From Hanstruepera flava (GTDB taxonomy: Bacteria; Bacteroidota; Bacteroidia; Flavobacteriales; Flavobacteriaceae): DNA of 64,000 bases. Position numbers and translations under genes: made by a program. The number at the start of each line of letters is the position of its first letter. Within the stretch, counting starts at the first letter, position 1. The DNA lies in NCBI RefSeq assembly GCF_023634025.1, contig NZ_JALJCW010000002.1, forward strand, positions 310,001 to 374,000, in the 5' to 3' direction. Positions 28,153 to 36,854 of the stretch are shown in pieces. The notes beneath the pieces were generated by a model. It saw nothing but the letters and a program-made list of their open reading frames with translations. It had not been told where the DNA came from and did not search any database.

Positions 28153-29037
28153 ATGACATCGCTTAATCACGATATACAAGACAAATTAAAACGCCTTAAT
28201 GTTTTTGAAAAGCTTATTGTAGCCAACCTGGTTGTGTTTATTATAGCTTTGCTATTAAGAAATGTTTTCACTTTAAGTCTTAATTGCTTTGAACTGCCTA
28301 GCGCGTTTAATGACTTTATTACACAACCTTGGACCGTTGTTACATACGCTTTTGTACATTACGATTTTTGGCACTTTGCTTTCAATATGTTGTGGCTGTA
28401 TTTTATAGGGAATATGTTTTCCAATTTGTTTAATGCCAAAATGGGCTTAAATGTTTATTTCCTAGGTGCTATTTTTGGAGGCTTTATTTTTCTTTTAGGG
28501 TATAATGTGTTTCCAGATTTATTTCCTAACAAATCCCGATTGGTTGGTGCTTCGGCTGCTGTAAGAGCATTATTAATATTCCTTTGTGCCTATATGCCTA
28601 AAATGGAAGTTCGGTTTTTTACATTCAACATAAAGCTATGGTATATTGGCGCAGCTATTGTTGTTTTTGATGTTTTGGGAGTGTTTGCCGGAATAAAAGA
28701 CCCAATATTAGGTAATGCAGGAGGTAATTTAGCTCACCTTGGAGGTGCGTTGTTGGGGTATTTTTATGCCAAGCAATTATTGAAAGGCCAAGATATTGGT
28801 AAGGGATTTGAAAAAATGATGGACAGTCTGTCTAGCCTTTTCAAGAAACGAGAAAAGTCGAATTTACGAACAGTCCACCGTAAAAAGTCTGGAAAGGTTG
28901 CGGGTTATACTAAAGCCGAGTTTAACGAGTTTAATAAGCAAAAGAAAATTGATTTAATTTTAGATAAGATAAGTAAAAGTGGTTACGATAGTTTAACTGC
29001 TGAAGAAAAGGAATTCTTATTTAAAGCGGGTAAGTAA
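28153..29037 (+). CDS. Second rhomboid intramembrane protease
   Basis: 294 residues. Six membrane helices are followed by a basic cytoplasmic tail of about 90 residues. The dyad is Ser134 in GASAAV and His195 in NLAHLGGALLG; the loop motif FVHYDFWHFAFNMLWLYFIG is present. The serine motif is GASAA rather than GASGA, still within known variation. The C-terminal tail (GKVAGYTKAEFNEFNKQKK) is a typical flavobacterial rhomboid extension. It lies one base after its paralogue, suggesting an old tandem duplication. Confidence 0.92.
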   Translation: MTSLNHDIQDKLKRLNVFEKLIVANLVVFIIALLLRNVFTLSLNCFELPSAFNDFITQPWTVVTYAFVHYDFWHFAFNMLWLYFIGNMFSNLFNAKMGLNVYFLGAIFGGFIFLLGYNVFPDLFPNKSRLVGASAAVRALLIFLCAYMPKMEVRFFTFNIKLWYIGAAIVVFDVLGVFAGIKDPILGNAGGNLAHLGGALLGYFYAKQLLKGQDIGKGFEKMMDSLSSLFKKREKSNLRTVHRKKSGKVAGYTKAEFNEFNKQKKIDLILDKISKSGYDSLTAEEKEFLFKAGK

Positions 29038-29039
29038 GC

Positions 29040-30065
29040 ATGAAGAACTTAAAGCTAATAGACAAAATTATTTACCTTATTAATGGTCTGTTGGCATTTA
29101 TGTTATTGCTATCCTATTGTCTGCCACTAGTGCCCCCAAAAACATTTCCCATACTATCTGTATTGAGTTTAGGTGTGCCATTTCTTATTATTATAAATGT
29201 TATTTTTTTCTTGTATTGGTTGGTGAAACTTAAAAAACAACTTTCTATATCTTTAGTGGTGCTACTAATAGGTTATTTCGCTTTTGGGTCGCTTTATAAG
29301 TTTTCATCTTCAGAGTATGTAAAAAGTAGTAACGATTTAGAAGTGATGAACTACAACGTACGACTTTTCAATTTATACGATTGGATTCCAGAAAAAGATA
29401 TGGTAGGAGAAATGACCAACCTTATTAAAAAACAAAATCCTGATATATTAAGCATTCAGGAGTTTCATCCACATAGTGATTTAGATTTATCGTTTTTCAA
29501 GTATAAATTTGAAAAGCTTTCTGGTAAAAAGGTAAAATACGGTCAGGCTATTTTTTCGCAATATCCTATAATTAATTCAGGATCTATAGAATTTCCAAAT
29601 ACATCAAACAATGCCATATTTATTGACATTGTAAAACAAGAAGATACGTTGCGCGTGTATAATATTCATTTGCAGTCTATGCGTATTGATGCTAATGTTG
29701 ACAAGTTAAAACAAGAAGATTCTGAACGTTTATTTAAGCGTGTTGAACGGACGTTTGAAATGCAACAGTCTCAAGCCGAACTGTTTTTGGATCACAAGGC
29801 AAATTGTCCTTATAAGATGGTAATTTGTGGCGATTTCAATAACACGTCGTTTTCGTATGTATACAATGCCATTCGAGGTGATTTGGTTGATACGTTTAAG
29901 GCATCTGGCAATGGATTTGGTAGAACTTACGACTTTAAATTCTTTCCAATTCGAATTGATTTCATTTTAAGTGATCCGTCGTTTGAGGTAAAGGATTTTA
30001 AAACATTTGATGAACACTATTCCGATCATTATCCTATTTCAACAACCTTACAATTACATCAATAA
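29040..30065 (+). CDS. Membrane-anchored endonuclease/exonuclease/phosphatase-family protein
   Basis: 341 residues. Three N-terminal membrane helices (to about residue 85) place the catalytic domain outside the cytoplasmic membrane or on its surface. Motifs of the EEP fold: MNYNVRLFN, ILSIQEFH (catalytic Glu), VICGDFNNTSFS, RIDFILSD and HYSDHYPIS. The substrate (nucleic acid, inositol phosphate or lipid phosphate) cannot be read. It begins 2 bases after the rhomboid gene and is the last gene of the rightward run. Its 3' end overlaps the convergent gene by 12 bases. Confidence 0.88.
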   Translation: MKNLKLIDKIIYLINGLLAFMLLLSYCLPLVPPKTFPILSVLSLGVPFLIIINVIFFLYWLVKLKKQLSISLVVLLIGYFAFGSLYKFSSSEYVKSSNDLEVMNYNVRLFNLYDWIPEKDMVGEMTNLIKKQNPDILSIQEFHPHSDLDLSFFKYKFEKLSGKKVKYGQAIFSQYPIINSGSIEFPNTSNNAIFIDIVKQEDTLRVYNIHLQSMRIDANVDKLKQEDSERLFKRVERTFEMQQSQAELFLDHKANCPYKMVICGDFNNTSFSYVYNAIRGDLVDTFKASGNGFGRTYDFKFFPIRIDFILSDPSFEVKDFKTFDEHYSDHYPISTTLQLHQ

Positions 30066-30362
30066 ACAATCGGCTATATCGGCAATAATATGGCAAATTA
30101 AACCCAGTGCAATTAATCGGGTTTGTTTTGGAAATAATAGTACAATGTATATAGCCATTGCCCAATAGGTATGCAGTGGATGAAAATTAATACTGCATCT
30201 GTTCGAGTCAAATATTGGGGTGGCTAAAAGGTGATCCAAATCAATGAGCATTCCAGCCATCATAATGGCATAAGCAATAATGACGCGCTTAGGGTAAAAT
30301 TTTAAAGCTATAAATAGCGGTAATAAAACATGTAACCCATAATGGACCAAACCCTGTGTCAT
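30054..30362 (-). CDS. DUF6122-like small membrane protein
   Basis: 102 residues with three to four hydrophobic helices. The motif MIDLDHLLATPIFD and two other conserved histidine/aspartate spots (HYGLHVLLP; CHIIADIADC) recall the integral-membrane YdjM/DUF457-type proteins with metal-like residues. The function is unknown. Its ATG overlaps the WbqC-like stop by 4 bases, so it is the last gene of the lepB operon. Confidence 0.75.
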   Translation of the reverse strand: MTQGLVHYGLHVLLPLFIALKFYPKRVIIAYAIMMAGMLIDLDHLLATPIFDSNRCSINFHPLHTYWAMAIYIVLLFPKQTRLIALGLICHIIADIADCLLM

Positions 30363-30982
30363 AGTTCTAAAAGAGACTGATTTTGTAAATAGTTTATTGT
30401 ATTTGGACCTTCGCTAAACAATAAATCAAGAATACTTAAATTGCTGATGAAGCCGTGTTTGTCATTAAAAACTTGGGTGTAAGGCTCAAACTGTTTCGGC
30501 TTTTCTTGTTTCGCATTTACCAGATGTCGCCAATCTAACTTGTTAGTCACTGTTTTTTCATACACATCAGTTTTCAAAATAGGCAATTCAAGCTGAAGGC
30601 AGTCGCAAATGGTTTCAAAACACGTCATGTTAAAATCTAAAAGAAACTCAACTTGGGTTTGATAAAGCGGAGCAATTTCATCTTCATAAAATTCAAAAAA
30701 GGGAGAGGTACGATATGCAGACTCTAACGATTTCCAATGGTTTAATTGCCACTTTTCAGCATTATAAATCCTAACATCGCGATATTTCTGGCGTTCCTTT
30801 TGTGTATGTATTACAGGAATATTGAGCGATAATTTGCCATTGGCACCATAAATATATGCTCGGTTTCTATAGGTTTGTTTTTGAAAGTTGTCATCCATTT
30901 CAAACCAAACATTGTCAGCTTGTATAATAGCAGCAAAGTGCGCTATATTTGGTAAATAGGTCGGATGGATGAGAATATCCAT
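30359..30982 (-). CDS. WbqC-family protein
   Basis: 207 residues of the WbqC-like family: HPTYLPNIAHFAAIIQADNV at the N-terminus, NRAYIYGANGKLSLNIPV, RDVRIYNAEKWQLNHWKSLE and SAYRTSPFFEFYEDEI. Members occur in polysaccharide loci of other bacteria, but no biochemical function is settled. It has no signal peptide. It lies 8 bases after lepB and overlaps the next gene by 4 bases, so it belongs to the lepB operon. Confidence 0.85.
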   Translation of the reverse strand: MDILIHPTYLPNIAHFAAIIQADNVWFEMDDNFQKQTYRNRAYIYGANGKLSLNIPVIHTQKERQKYRDVRIYNAEKWQLNHWKSLESAYRTSPFFEFYEDEIAPLYQTQVEFLLDFNMTCFETICDCLQLELPILKTDVYEKTVTNKLDWRHLVNAKQEKPKQFEPYTQVFNDKHGFISNLSILDLLFSEGPNTINYLQNQSLLEL

Positions 30983-30990
30983 AAAACAAA

Positions 30991-32721
30991 TTAACTATTT
31001 GCTTTTTTATGTTTACGCCATTTGTTGAAACCAAACCAACCGGCTAGCAATATTAAAAACGGAATAAAGTATGATGTTGGTTTCCCACTACCATTTACTG
31101 TAGTAAATAATCGTTCCCAACGAATTTTTTCTTTAATGCCTTTGCCATTTGTGTTCCAACTCATCCAAATAAACACAGGCTTACCTACAACATGGTCAAA
31201 TGGAACAAATCCCCAAGACCTTGCATCTAACGAGTTGTGGCGGTTATCACCCATTAACCAATAATAATCTTTTTCAAACGTGTAAGAATCGGCCAATTCA
31301 CCATTTACAAATATTTGATTGCCTTTAACTTGTAAGGTGTTGTTTTCGTATTCGGTAATGATGCGTTTATAGACTGGAAGTACGTCTAAATTAAGCTCAA
31401 CGGTAACTCCAGCTTTTGGTATGTAAAGCGGACCAAAATTATCATTATTCCAATCGTAATTTGGGTCATGTGGAAATACACCTTCATCTCTGGTTTTGGA
31501 ATTATTTTTGATAACAGATTTCACCTGCGAATCATTTTTAATTTTTTCAGCAAGTTCCAATGTAGTGTTGGCACTAATCTTATTGCTCACAAAATTAACC
31601 TTAAGCTGGTTGAATGCATTCTGGCTTATTTGCCCAATAAAATGAACTTCACTACTGTCTTTATAAACGACATCTAAATGCGCATGGTTTTTATTTAAAT
31701 AATCCTGAATTCTAGTATCTTCCCAAACATTGGTTGGCAACAAATAAACTCGTCCATACTCGGTAATACCATATTTGTCTAAGAAAAATTGGTTGATTTC
31801 AGATTTAGTTTCAATAGTGTGAAAAAACTGAAGTTTTGCACGATCTGGTAGTACATTTTGCTTACCATTAATATAAACATAACCATCACGAACCTCAAGC
31901 GAATCTCCAGGTAGTCCTACGCAGCGCTTAACATAATTGGTTTTTTTATCTATAGGCTTGTAATAATTTCTGTCGGCTTGTTTGTACATGTTGTATAAGG
32001 TATCTACAGGCCAGTTAAACACTACAATATCGTTATGCTCGATTTCCTGAAATCCAGGAATACGCATGTAGGGTAATGAGAATTTATTGATAAACGAGGT
32101 GCTCTTTTTACTCACATCATCATCATACAAATACGATTTTTTATTTAAAATAGGGATCGTATCATGTACCATAGGTGCCGAAACTGCCGTCATGGGCACA
32201 CGAGCACCATAATGAAACTTACTTACAAACAAGAAATCACCAACCAATAATGACTTTTCAAGAGACGATGTTGGTATGGTGTAGGGTTGAATAAAATAGG
32301 TGTGTACAATTGTGGCTGCTACAATAGCAAACAGAATAGAACTTATCCAATCTCCAGCTGCAGATTTAGGATGTAAACTTCTATCTTTTACGTGTTCAAC
32401 ATCTAGTGCGTAATTAATATAGTAGTTATAAAAACCTAATGTTATAATAGCGAGAATAGTGTCAGTAGTAGAATTTTTACCAAAACTTCTAGCGGTTTCA
32501 ACCCATATTACGGGAAACATAATAAGGTTTACAATAGGAAGGAATAATAGAATAGTCCAATACCAAGGGCGATTAATAATCTTCATTAAAACTACAGCAT
32601 TGTAAACAGGAACAAATGCCTCCCAACCTTGACGACCAGCCTTTTGGTATAGTTTCCAAGTTCCTAAACCATGTATAATTTGAATAACTATAAATACGAT
32701 TAACAATTCAGTAAATGTCAT
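30991..32721 (-). CDS. lepB: Signal peptidase I with N-terminal membrane domain
   Basis: Removes signal peptides from secreted proteins. 576 residues, about twice the size of common bacterial enzymes. Residues 1-110 form a DUF5684-like membrane domain (GRQGWEAFVPVYNAVVLMKI). The peptidase part has the helix at about 127-143, YTIPTSSLEKSLLVGD with nucleophile Ser153, YVKRCVGLPGD with base Lys265, and the late box WLMGDNRHNSLDARSWGFVP. About 180 residues lie between the Lys box and the late box. A second membrane helix sits at the C-terminus. It is part of the parA-DUF6122 operon. Confidence 0.95.
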   Translation of the reverse strand: MTFTELLIVFIVIQIIHGLGTWKLYQKAGRQGWEAFVPVYNAVVLMKIINRPWYWTILLFLPIVNLIMFPVIWVETARSFGKNSTTDTILAIITLGFYNYYINYALDVEHVKDRSLHPKSAAGDWISSILFAIVAATIVHTYFIQPYTIPTSSLEKSLLVGDFLFVSKFHYGARVPMTAVSAPMVHDTIPILNKKSYLYDDDVSKKSTSFINKFSLPYMRIPGFQEIEHNDIVVFNWPVDTLYNMYKQADRNYYKPIDKKTNYVKRCVGLPGDSLEVRDGYVYINGKQNVLPDRAKLQFFHTIETKSEINQFFLDKYGITEYGRVYLLPTNVWEDTRIQDYLNKNHAHLDVVYKDSSEVHFIGQISQNAFNQLKVNFVSNKISANTTLELAEKIKNDSQVKSVIKNNSKTRDEGVFPHDPNYDWNNDNFGPLYIPKAGVTVELNLDVLPVYKRIITEYENNTLQVKGNQIFVNGELADSYTFEKDYYWLMGDNRHNSLDARSWGFVPFDHVVGKPVFIWMSWNTNGKGIKEKIRWERLFTTVNGSGKPTSYFIPFLILLAGWFGFNKWRKHKKANS

Positions 32722-32787
32722 GTTCGTTTATTTTTATTGTTTTAATTAGTTTGCTTAAGCTACTAATTGTTACAAGTTTATGTTTAA

Positions 32788-33489
32788 TTAACCAATGTTT
32801 AACACATCTTTCATGCTAAACACACCCGTTTTTCCCAATAACCATTCAGCAGCTATAACAGCACCTAAAGCAAAACCTTCTCTACTATGGGCCACGTGTT
32901 CTATTTTTATACTATCGGTTTTACTACTATAATTTATGCTGTGTGTACCAGGTACATCAGGAATACGTTTTGCATGGATAGGTATGGCTTTTTCTTCAGA
33001 CGATTCCAAACTCCATTTAGAATAATCCTCATGTTCATTAATTATACTTTCAGCCAAAGTAATGGCTGTACCGCTTGGCGCGTCTAACTTTTGTATATGA
33101 TGGATTTCTTCCATAGAAATTTTATAATCAGACAATCCGTTCATCATTTTTGCCAATTGTTTATTGAGCTCGAAAAAAATATTAACACCTAAACTAAAAT
33201 TAGAGGCGTAGATAAAAGCACCATCATGTTCTCTACAAAAACGAAGGGCATCTTCATAATTATGTAGCCAACCGGTTGTTCCTGAAACAATAGGAACATT
33301 ATGCTTAAAACAATTTATTATGTTATAAAAGGCTGCATCAGGCACACTAAAGTCAATGGCAATATCGGCTTGAGTAATATCGTATCCATCTTCTTCAGAG
33401 GTTTTAATTACAATATCGTGTCCGCGACTTATTGCAACTTTCTCGATGGTTTTCCCCATTTTGCCATAGCCAAGCAATGCAATTTTCAT
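32788..33489 (-). CDS. dapB: 4-hydroxy-tetrahydrodipicolinate reductase
   Basis: Reduces the dipicolinate intermediate in the lysine and meso-diaminopimelate pathway, feeding peptidoglycan. 233 residues. The Rossmann motif LLGYGKMGKTIE is at the start, VSGTTGW follows, and EEIHHIQKLDAPSGTAI carries the catalytic His and Lys. The C-terminal HVAHSREGFALGAVIAAEWL is the tetramer-forming strand and helix. It lies 3 bases from the DUF5683 gene. Confidence 0.95.
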   Translation of the reverse strand: MKIALLGYGKMGKTIEKVAISRGHDIVIKTSEEDGYDITQADIAIDFSVPDAAFYNIINCFKHNVPIVSGTTGWLHNYEDALRFCREHDGAFIYASNFSLGVNIFFELNKQLAKMMNGLSDYKISMEEIHHIQKLDAPSGTAITLAESIINEHEDYSKWSLESSEEKAIPIHAKRIPDVPGTHSINYSSKTDSIKIEHVAHSREGFALGAVIAAEWLLGKTGVFSMKDVLNIG

Positions 33490-33492
33490 TGT

Positions 33493-34083
33493 TTAAAATT
33501 TAAAATTAAAGGTTAATCCTAAATCACCACTCTTATCAAAGTCATTGATTTTATAATGTGGCTTGAATGATAAGTTATCGTCAACGTTAAACTGCAATAA
33601 ATGGGCATCAACGTTAGCATCAATAATATTTAATACATAAATACCTATGGTTACCAGTAGTGAAATTTCTTGGTTTCGCTGTAAGGTTTTTTGTGCTTCT
33701 ATTAAGCCAGAGTCTGTAATAGTGCCAAAAAATTCATCATCAGTAAAACCAGCTAAACGTCGTTTATAGGCATCGCGATAACGGTCGTACTCATTACCAT
33801 TATCAAAGTAAAAATACAATCCAGCTCCAAGAGCCGCATAAACAATAGGGATTTTCCAATACTTTTTATTATAGGCTTGCCCTAAACCAGGAATTACAGC
33901 CGAATAAAAAGCTGCTCGAGAAGGTGCTAAAGGATCTATAGGGTCAGTAACAACTGTTCCAGATTCTACAACGAGCTCTTCATTGGATTCTTTTTGTTTC
34001 TTATTCTCTTTACCATCTTGAGCAAAAGAGGGAAGCGAACAAAATAACATGAAAACAATTGCTATTGCAAATCTATTTAGCAC
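33493..34083 (-). CDS. DUF5683-family exported protein
   Basis: 196 residues with a signal peptide (SLPSFAQ). The motif PSRAAFYSAVIPGLGQAYNK and KKYWKIPIVYAALGAGLYFY define the DUF5683 family, probably a small membrane-inserted or outer-membrane protein. The C-terminus LGLTFNFKF resembles a barrel strand. The function is unknown. The gene is regularly placed between parB and dapB in Flavobacteria, and here it overlaps parB by 11 bases. Confidence 0.85.
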   Translation of the reverse strand: MLNRFAIAIVFMLFCSLPSFAQDGKENKKQKESNEELVVESGTVVTDPIDPLAPSRAAFYSAVIPGLGQAYNKKYWKIPIVYAALGAGLYFYFDNGNEYDRYRDAYKRRLAGFTDDEFFGTITDSGLIEAQKTLQRNQEISLLVTIGIYVLNIIDANVDAHLLQFNVDDNLSFKPHYKINDFDKSGDLGLTFNFKF

Positions 34084-34978
34084 GCTTTATAAGTTTTATT
34101 ATACGATTGAAATCTTCTTCTGAATGAAAAGGAATGCTTATGTTACCTTTTCCATTGGCAGATGCTTTAATACTAATTTTATGACCAAAAAAATCTGAAA
34201 ACTCCTTGATGCCTTTTTTTACAAATTTAGGAGTCTCAACAGTACTCTTTTCAGGTTTTTTAGGGTTTTCATCATTCTGAAGCGCTCGCACTAATGCCTC
34301 TGTATCTCGAACAGATAATTTATTTGTAATAATTTGTTCGTAGATGTCTAATTGTGTGCTTTGGTCTTCAATATTTATAATGGCACGACCATGACCCATT
34401 GAAATAAAACCATCGCGCATACCAGTTTGAATAATGGGATCCAGTTTTAATAAACGTAAATAATTAGCTATGGTTGAGCGCTTTTTCCCAACACGCTCAC
34501 TCATTTGTTCTTGAGTAAGGTTAATTTCGTCTATTAAACGCTGATAGGATAAAGCAATTTCAATAGGGTCTAAATCCTGGCGTTGAATATTTTCAACAAG
34601 AGCCATTTCTAACGATTCCTGATCGTTGGCAATTCTTATATAAGCAGGAATAGTTTCAAGCCCTATTAATTTTGAAGCCCTAAAACGACGCTCTCCAGAT
34701 ACCAATTGAAATTTATTGAACTCTAGTTTTCTTACCGTTATAGGTTGAATGACTCCCAATTCTTTAATTGAAGACGCTAATTCCCTTAAGGTTTCTTCAT
34801 TAAAATTTGTTCGTGGTTGAAACGGATTTATCTCAATACTATCAATGTCTAACTCAACAATATTGCCAACAACCTTGTCGGCATTTTTGTCTTGGGCAGA
34901 ATTTATATCGTTAGATGGGTCTTTTAATAACGCTGAAAGTCCACGTCCTAATGCTTGTTTCTTCGTTGCCTTCGCCAT
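34073..34978 (-). CDS. parB: Chromosome partitioning protein ParB
   Basis: Binds parS and slides on DNA as a CTP-dependent clamp. 301 residues. The N-terminus ALGRGLSALL is the ParA-stimulating tail. The CTP domain has NPFQPRTNF, LRELASSIKELGVIQPI and LVSGERRFRA; the helix-turn-helix is TQEQMSERVGKKRSTIANYL; the C-terminal dimer domain is about 245-301. It begins 2 bases after parA. I did not see a canonical parS palindrome near it. Confidence 0.96.
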   Translation of the reverse strand: MAKATKKQALGRGLSALLKDPSNDINSAQDKNADKVVGNIVELDIDSIEINPFQPRTNFNEETLRELASSIKELGVIQPITVRKLEFNKFQLVSGERRFRASKLIGLETIPAYIRIANDQESLEMALVENIQRQDLDPIEIALSYQRLIDEINLTQEQMSERVGKKRSTIANYLRLLKLDPIIQTGMRDGFISMGHGRAIINIEDQSTQLDIYEQIITNKLSVRDTEALVRALQNDENPKKPEKSTVETPKFVKKGIKEFSDFFGHKISIKASANGKGNISIPFHSEEDFNRIIKLIKRAK

Positions 34979-34980
34979 AA

Positions 34981-35745
34981 TTAGGAGTTTTTATTAATAA
35001 TTTCTTTAGCCAAACTTAAATAATTACTGGCACCTTTACTACTGGCATCGTAATTAATAATGTTTTCACCATAACTTGGTGCTTCGCTTAAACGCACATT
35101 ACGCTGAATTATGGTTTGAAAAACCATATCGTTAAAATGCTTTTGTACTTCTTCTACAACTTGATTAGAAAGGCGTAATCGCGAATCGTACATGGTTAAC
35201 AAAAGCCCTTCAATATCTAACTTTGGATTATGGACTTTTTGTACACTTTTTATGGTGTTTAATAATTTACCTAATCCTTCCAAAGCAAAATACTCACATT
35301 GAATGGGTATAATTACCGCATCAGAAGCTGTCAAAGCATTTAAGGTTAATAAACCTAAAGAAGGAGCACAATCAATTAATACATAATCGTAATCTTCTTT
35401 TATATCTTCCAATGCTTTTTTCAGCATATACTCACGTTCGTCTTTATCTACAAGCTCAATTTCAATAGCTACTAAATCTATATGAGCAGGTATAATATCT
35501 AGATTTGGAGTAGAGGTTTGTACAATGGCTTCTTTGGCATTATTGGTATGTTCCAGTAACTGGTAGGTTCCAATTTCAACGGTTTCTACATCTATGCCCA
35601 AACCCGATGTGGCATTGGCTTGAGGATCGGCATCTATTAGTAATACTTTTTGTTCGAGTACACCTAGTGAAGCAGCTAAATTTACAGAAGTCGTGGTCTT
35701 TCCAACACCTCCTTTTTGATTAGCAATTGCTATAATTTTACCCAT
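34981..35745 (-). CDS. parA: Chromosome partitioning ATPase ParA
   Basis: 254 residues. The deviant Walker A box NQKGGVGKTTTSVNLAASL holds both signature lysines; LLIDADPQANATSGLG and YDYVLIDCAPSLG follow. It drives segregation of the ParB-parS complex on the nucleoid. It is the first gene of a tight seven-gene operon (parA, parB, DUF5683, dapB, lepB, wbqC-like, DUF6122) that links chromosome segregation with envelope functions. Confidence 0.96.
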   Translation of the reverse strand: MGKIIAIANQKGGVGKTTTSVNLAASLGVLEQKVLLIDADPQANATSGLGIDVETVEIGTYQLLEHTNNAKEAIVQTSTPNLDIIPAHIDLVAIEIELVDKDEREYMLKKALEDIKEDYDYVLIDCAPSLGLLTLNALTASDAVIIPIQCEYFALEGLGKLLNTIKSVQKVHNPKLDIEGLLLTMYDSRLRLSNQVVEEVQKHFNDMVFQTIIQRNVRLSEAPSYGENIINYDASSKGASNYLSLAKEIINKNS

Positions 35746-35859
35746 TAATCGATTTGGTTTAAATACGCGTAAAAATACAATTATTTGTGGGTTTAGAAAA
35801 CGTAAGTTGTTAACAAACGTTAAACATTTGTAACGTAATATTTAGCTGGTTTTAAACTG

Positions 35860-36741
35860 CTATTTTTTCTTGTTACTGCGTATCATTTGTTCCAACTCAT
35901 CCCACATGTTTTGTGGTATGTCTTCTAGCAAGTTAAACTCGCCAGCGCCTTTAAGCCATTCGCCGCCATCAATAGTAATAACCTCGCCATTGATGTAGCT
36001 TGAAAAGTCGGAAACGAGATAGGCCGCCAAATTGGCCAATTCTTGATGGTCACCAACACGATTTAAGGGTACCTTTTTGGCCATATCAAACTTATCTTTC
36101 AAATTACCAGGTAATAATCTATCCCATGCCCCTTTTGTAGGAAAGGGCCCTGGTGCAATAGCATTAAAGCGCATGCCGTATTTTGCCCATTCAACAGCTA
36201 AACTTCTGGTCATGGCTAAAACACCTGCTTTTGCTGCAGCACTTGGCACGACGTAAGCAGAACCTGTCCAAGAATATGTAGTAACGATATTAAGTACAGT
36301 TGTGTTTGTATATTTTTTATCAATCCAATGCTTACCAATAGCAAGCGTGCAGTTTTTTGTACCCTTTAAAACTATGTCTATAATAGTATCAAAAGCATTG
36401 GCCGATAAGCGTTCTGTTGGCGATATAAAATTTCCGGCTGCATTATTTAAAAGCACATCAATTTTTCCAAATTGTGCGATAACTGCATCTCGCATACTTT
36501 CAACTTCATTGTAATGTCTAACATCACATTGCAACGGTAGGCAAACTCCACCCGTTTCTTTTTCTAATTCCGCAGCAGTGTTTTCAAGTTTCTCCAGATT
36601 TCTGCTCGTAATGGCAACTTGTGCACCAAGCTCCAAAAAATATTTGGTCATGGCTTTTCCCAATCCGCTACCTCCACCTGTAACAATAATGGCTTTTCCC
36701 TTTAAGGCATCATCACGTAGCATTTTTCCTTTGTAATCCAT
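35860..36741 (-). CDS. Short-chain dehydrogenase, 2,4-dienoyl-CoA reductase-like
   Basis: 293 residues. The NADPH-binding motif TGGGSGLGKAMTKYF is at about residues 21-35, with NNAAGNF later. The catalytic region TTYSWTGSAYVVPSAAAKAG and WAKYGMRFNAIAPGPFPTKG closely follow mitochondrial-type 2,4-dienoyl-CoA reductase (DECR1), where the active Tyr sits 15 residues before the Lys rather than 4. It would reduce dienoyl-CoA intermediates during breakdown of unsaturated fatty acids. It is a single gene with no adjacent beta-oxidation genes. Confidence 0.9.
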   Translation of the reverse strand: MDYKGKMLRDDALKGKAIIVTGGGSGLGKAMTKYFLELGAQVAITSRNLEKLENTAAELEKETGGVCLPLQCDVRHYNEVESMRDAVIAQFGKIDVLLNNAAGNFISPTERLSANAFDTIIDIVLKGTKNCTLAIGKHWIDKKYTNTTVLNIVTTYSWTGSAYVVPSAAAKAGVLAMTRSLAVEWAKYGMRFNAIAPGPFPTKGAWDRLLPGNLKDKFDMAKKVPLNRVGDHQELANLAAYLVSDFSSYINGEVITIDGGEWLKGAGEFNLLEDIPQNMWDELEQMIRSNKKK

Positions 36742-36854
36742 AAGTTTTCAATTTATGTAAATGTAATATTTATTGGCTAAAAAAGATTGTTTTTAAAATT
36801 CAAAAAAATAAAAGCTAGATGTTTTATCTTTATAGCCTTAATCAATAATCTATT

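Noticed and set aside
34073-35745. A parS centromere site near parAB
   Set aside because: No sequence close to the usual TGTTTCACGTGAAACA palindrome was seen in the region by eye; a pattern search would be needed to be sure.
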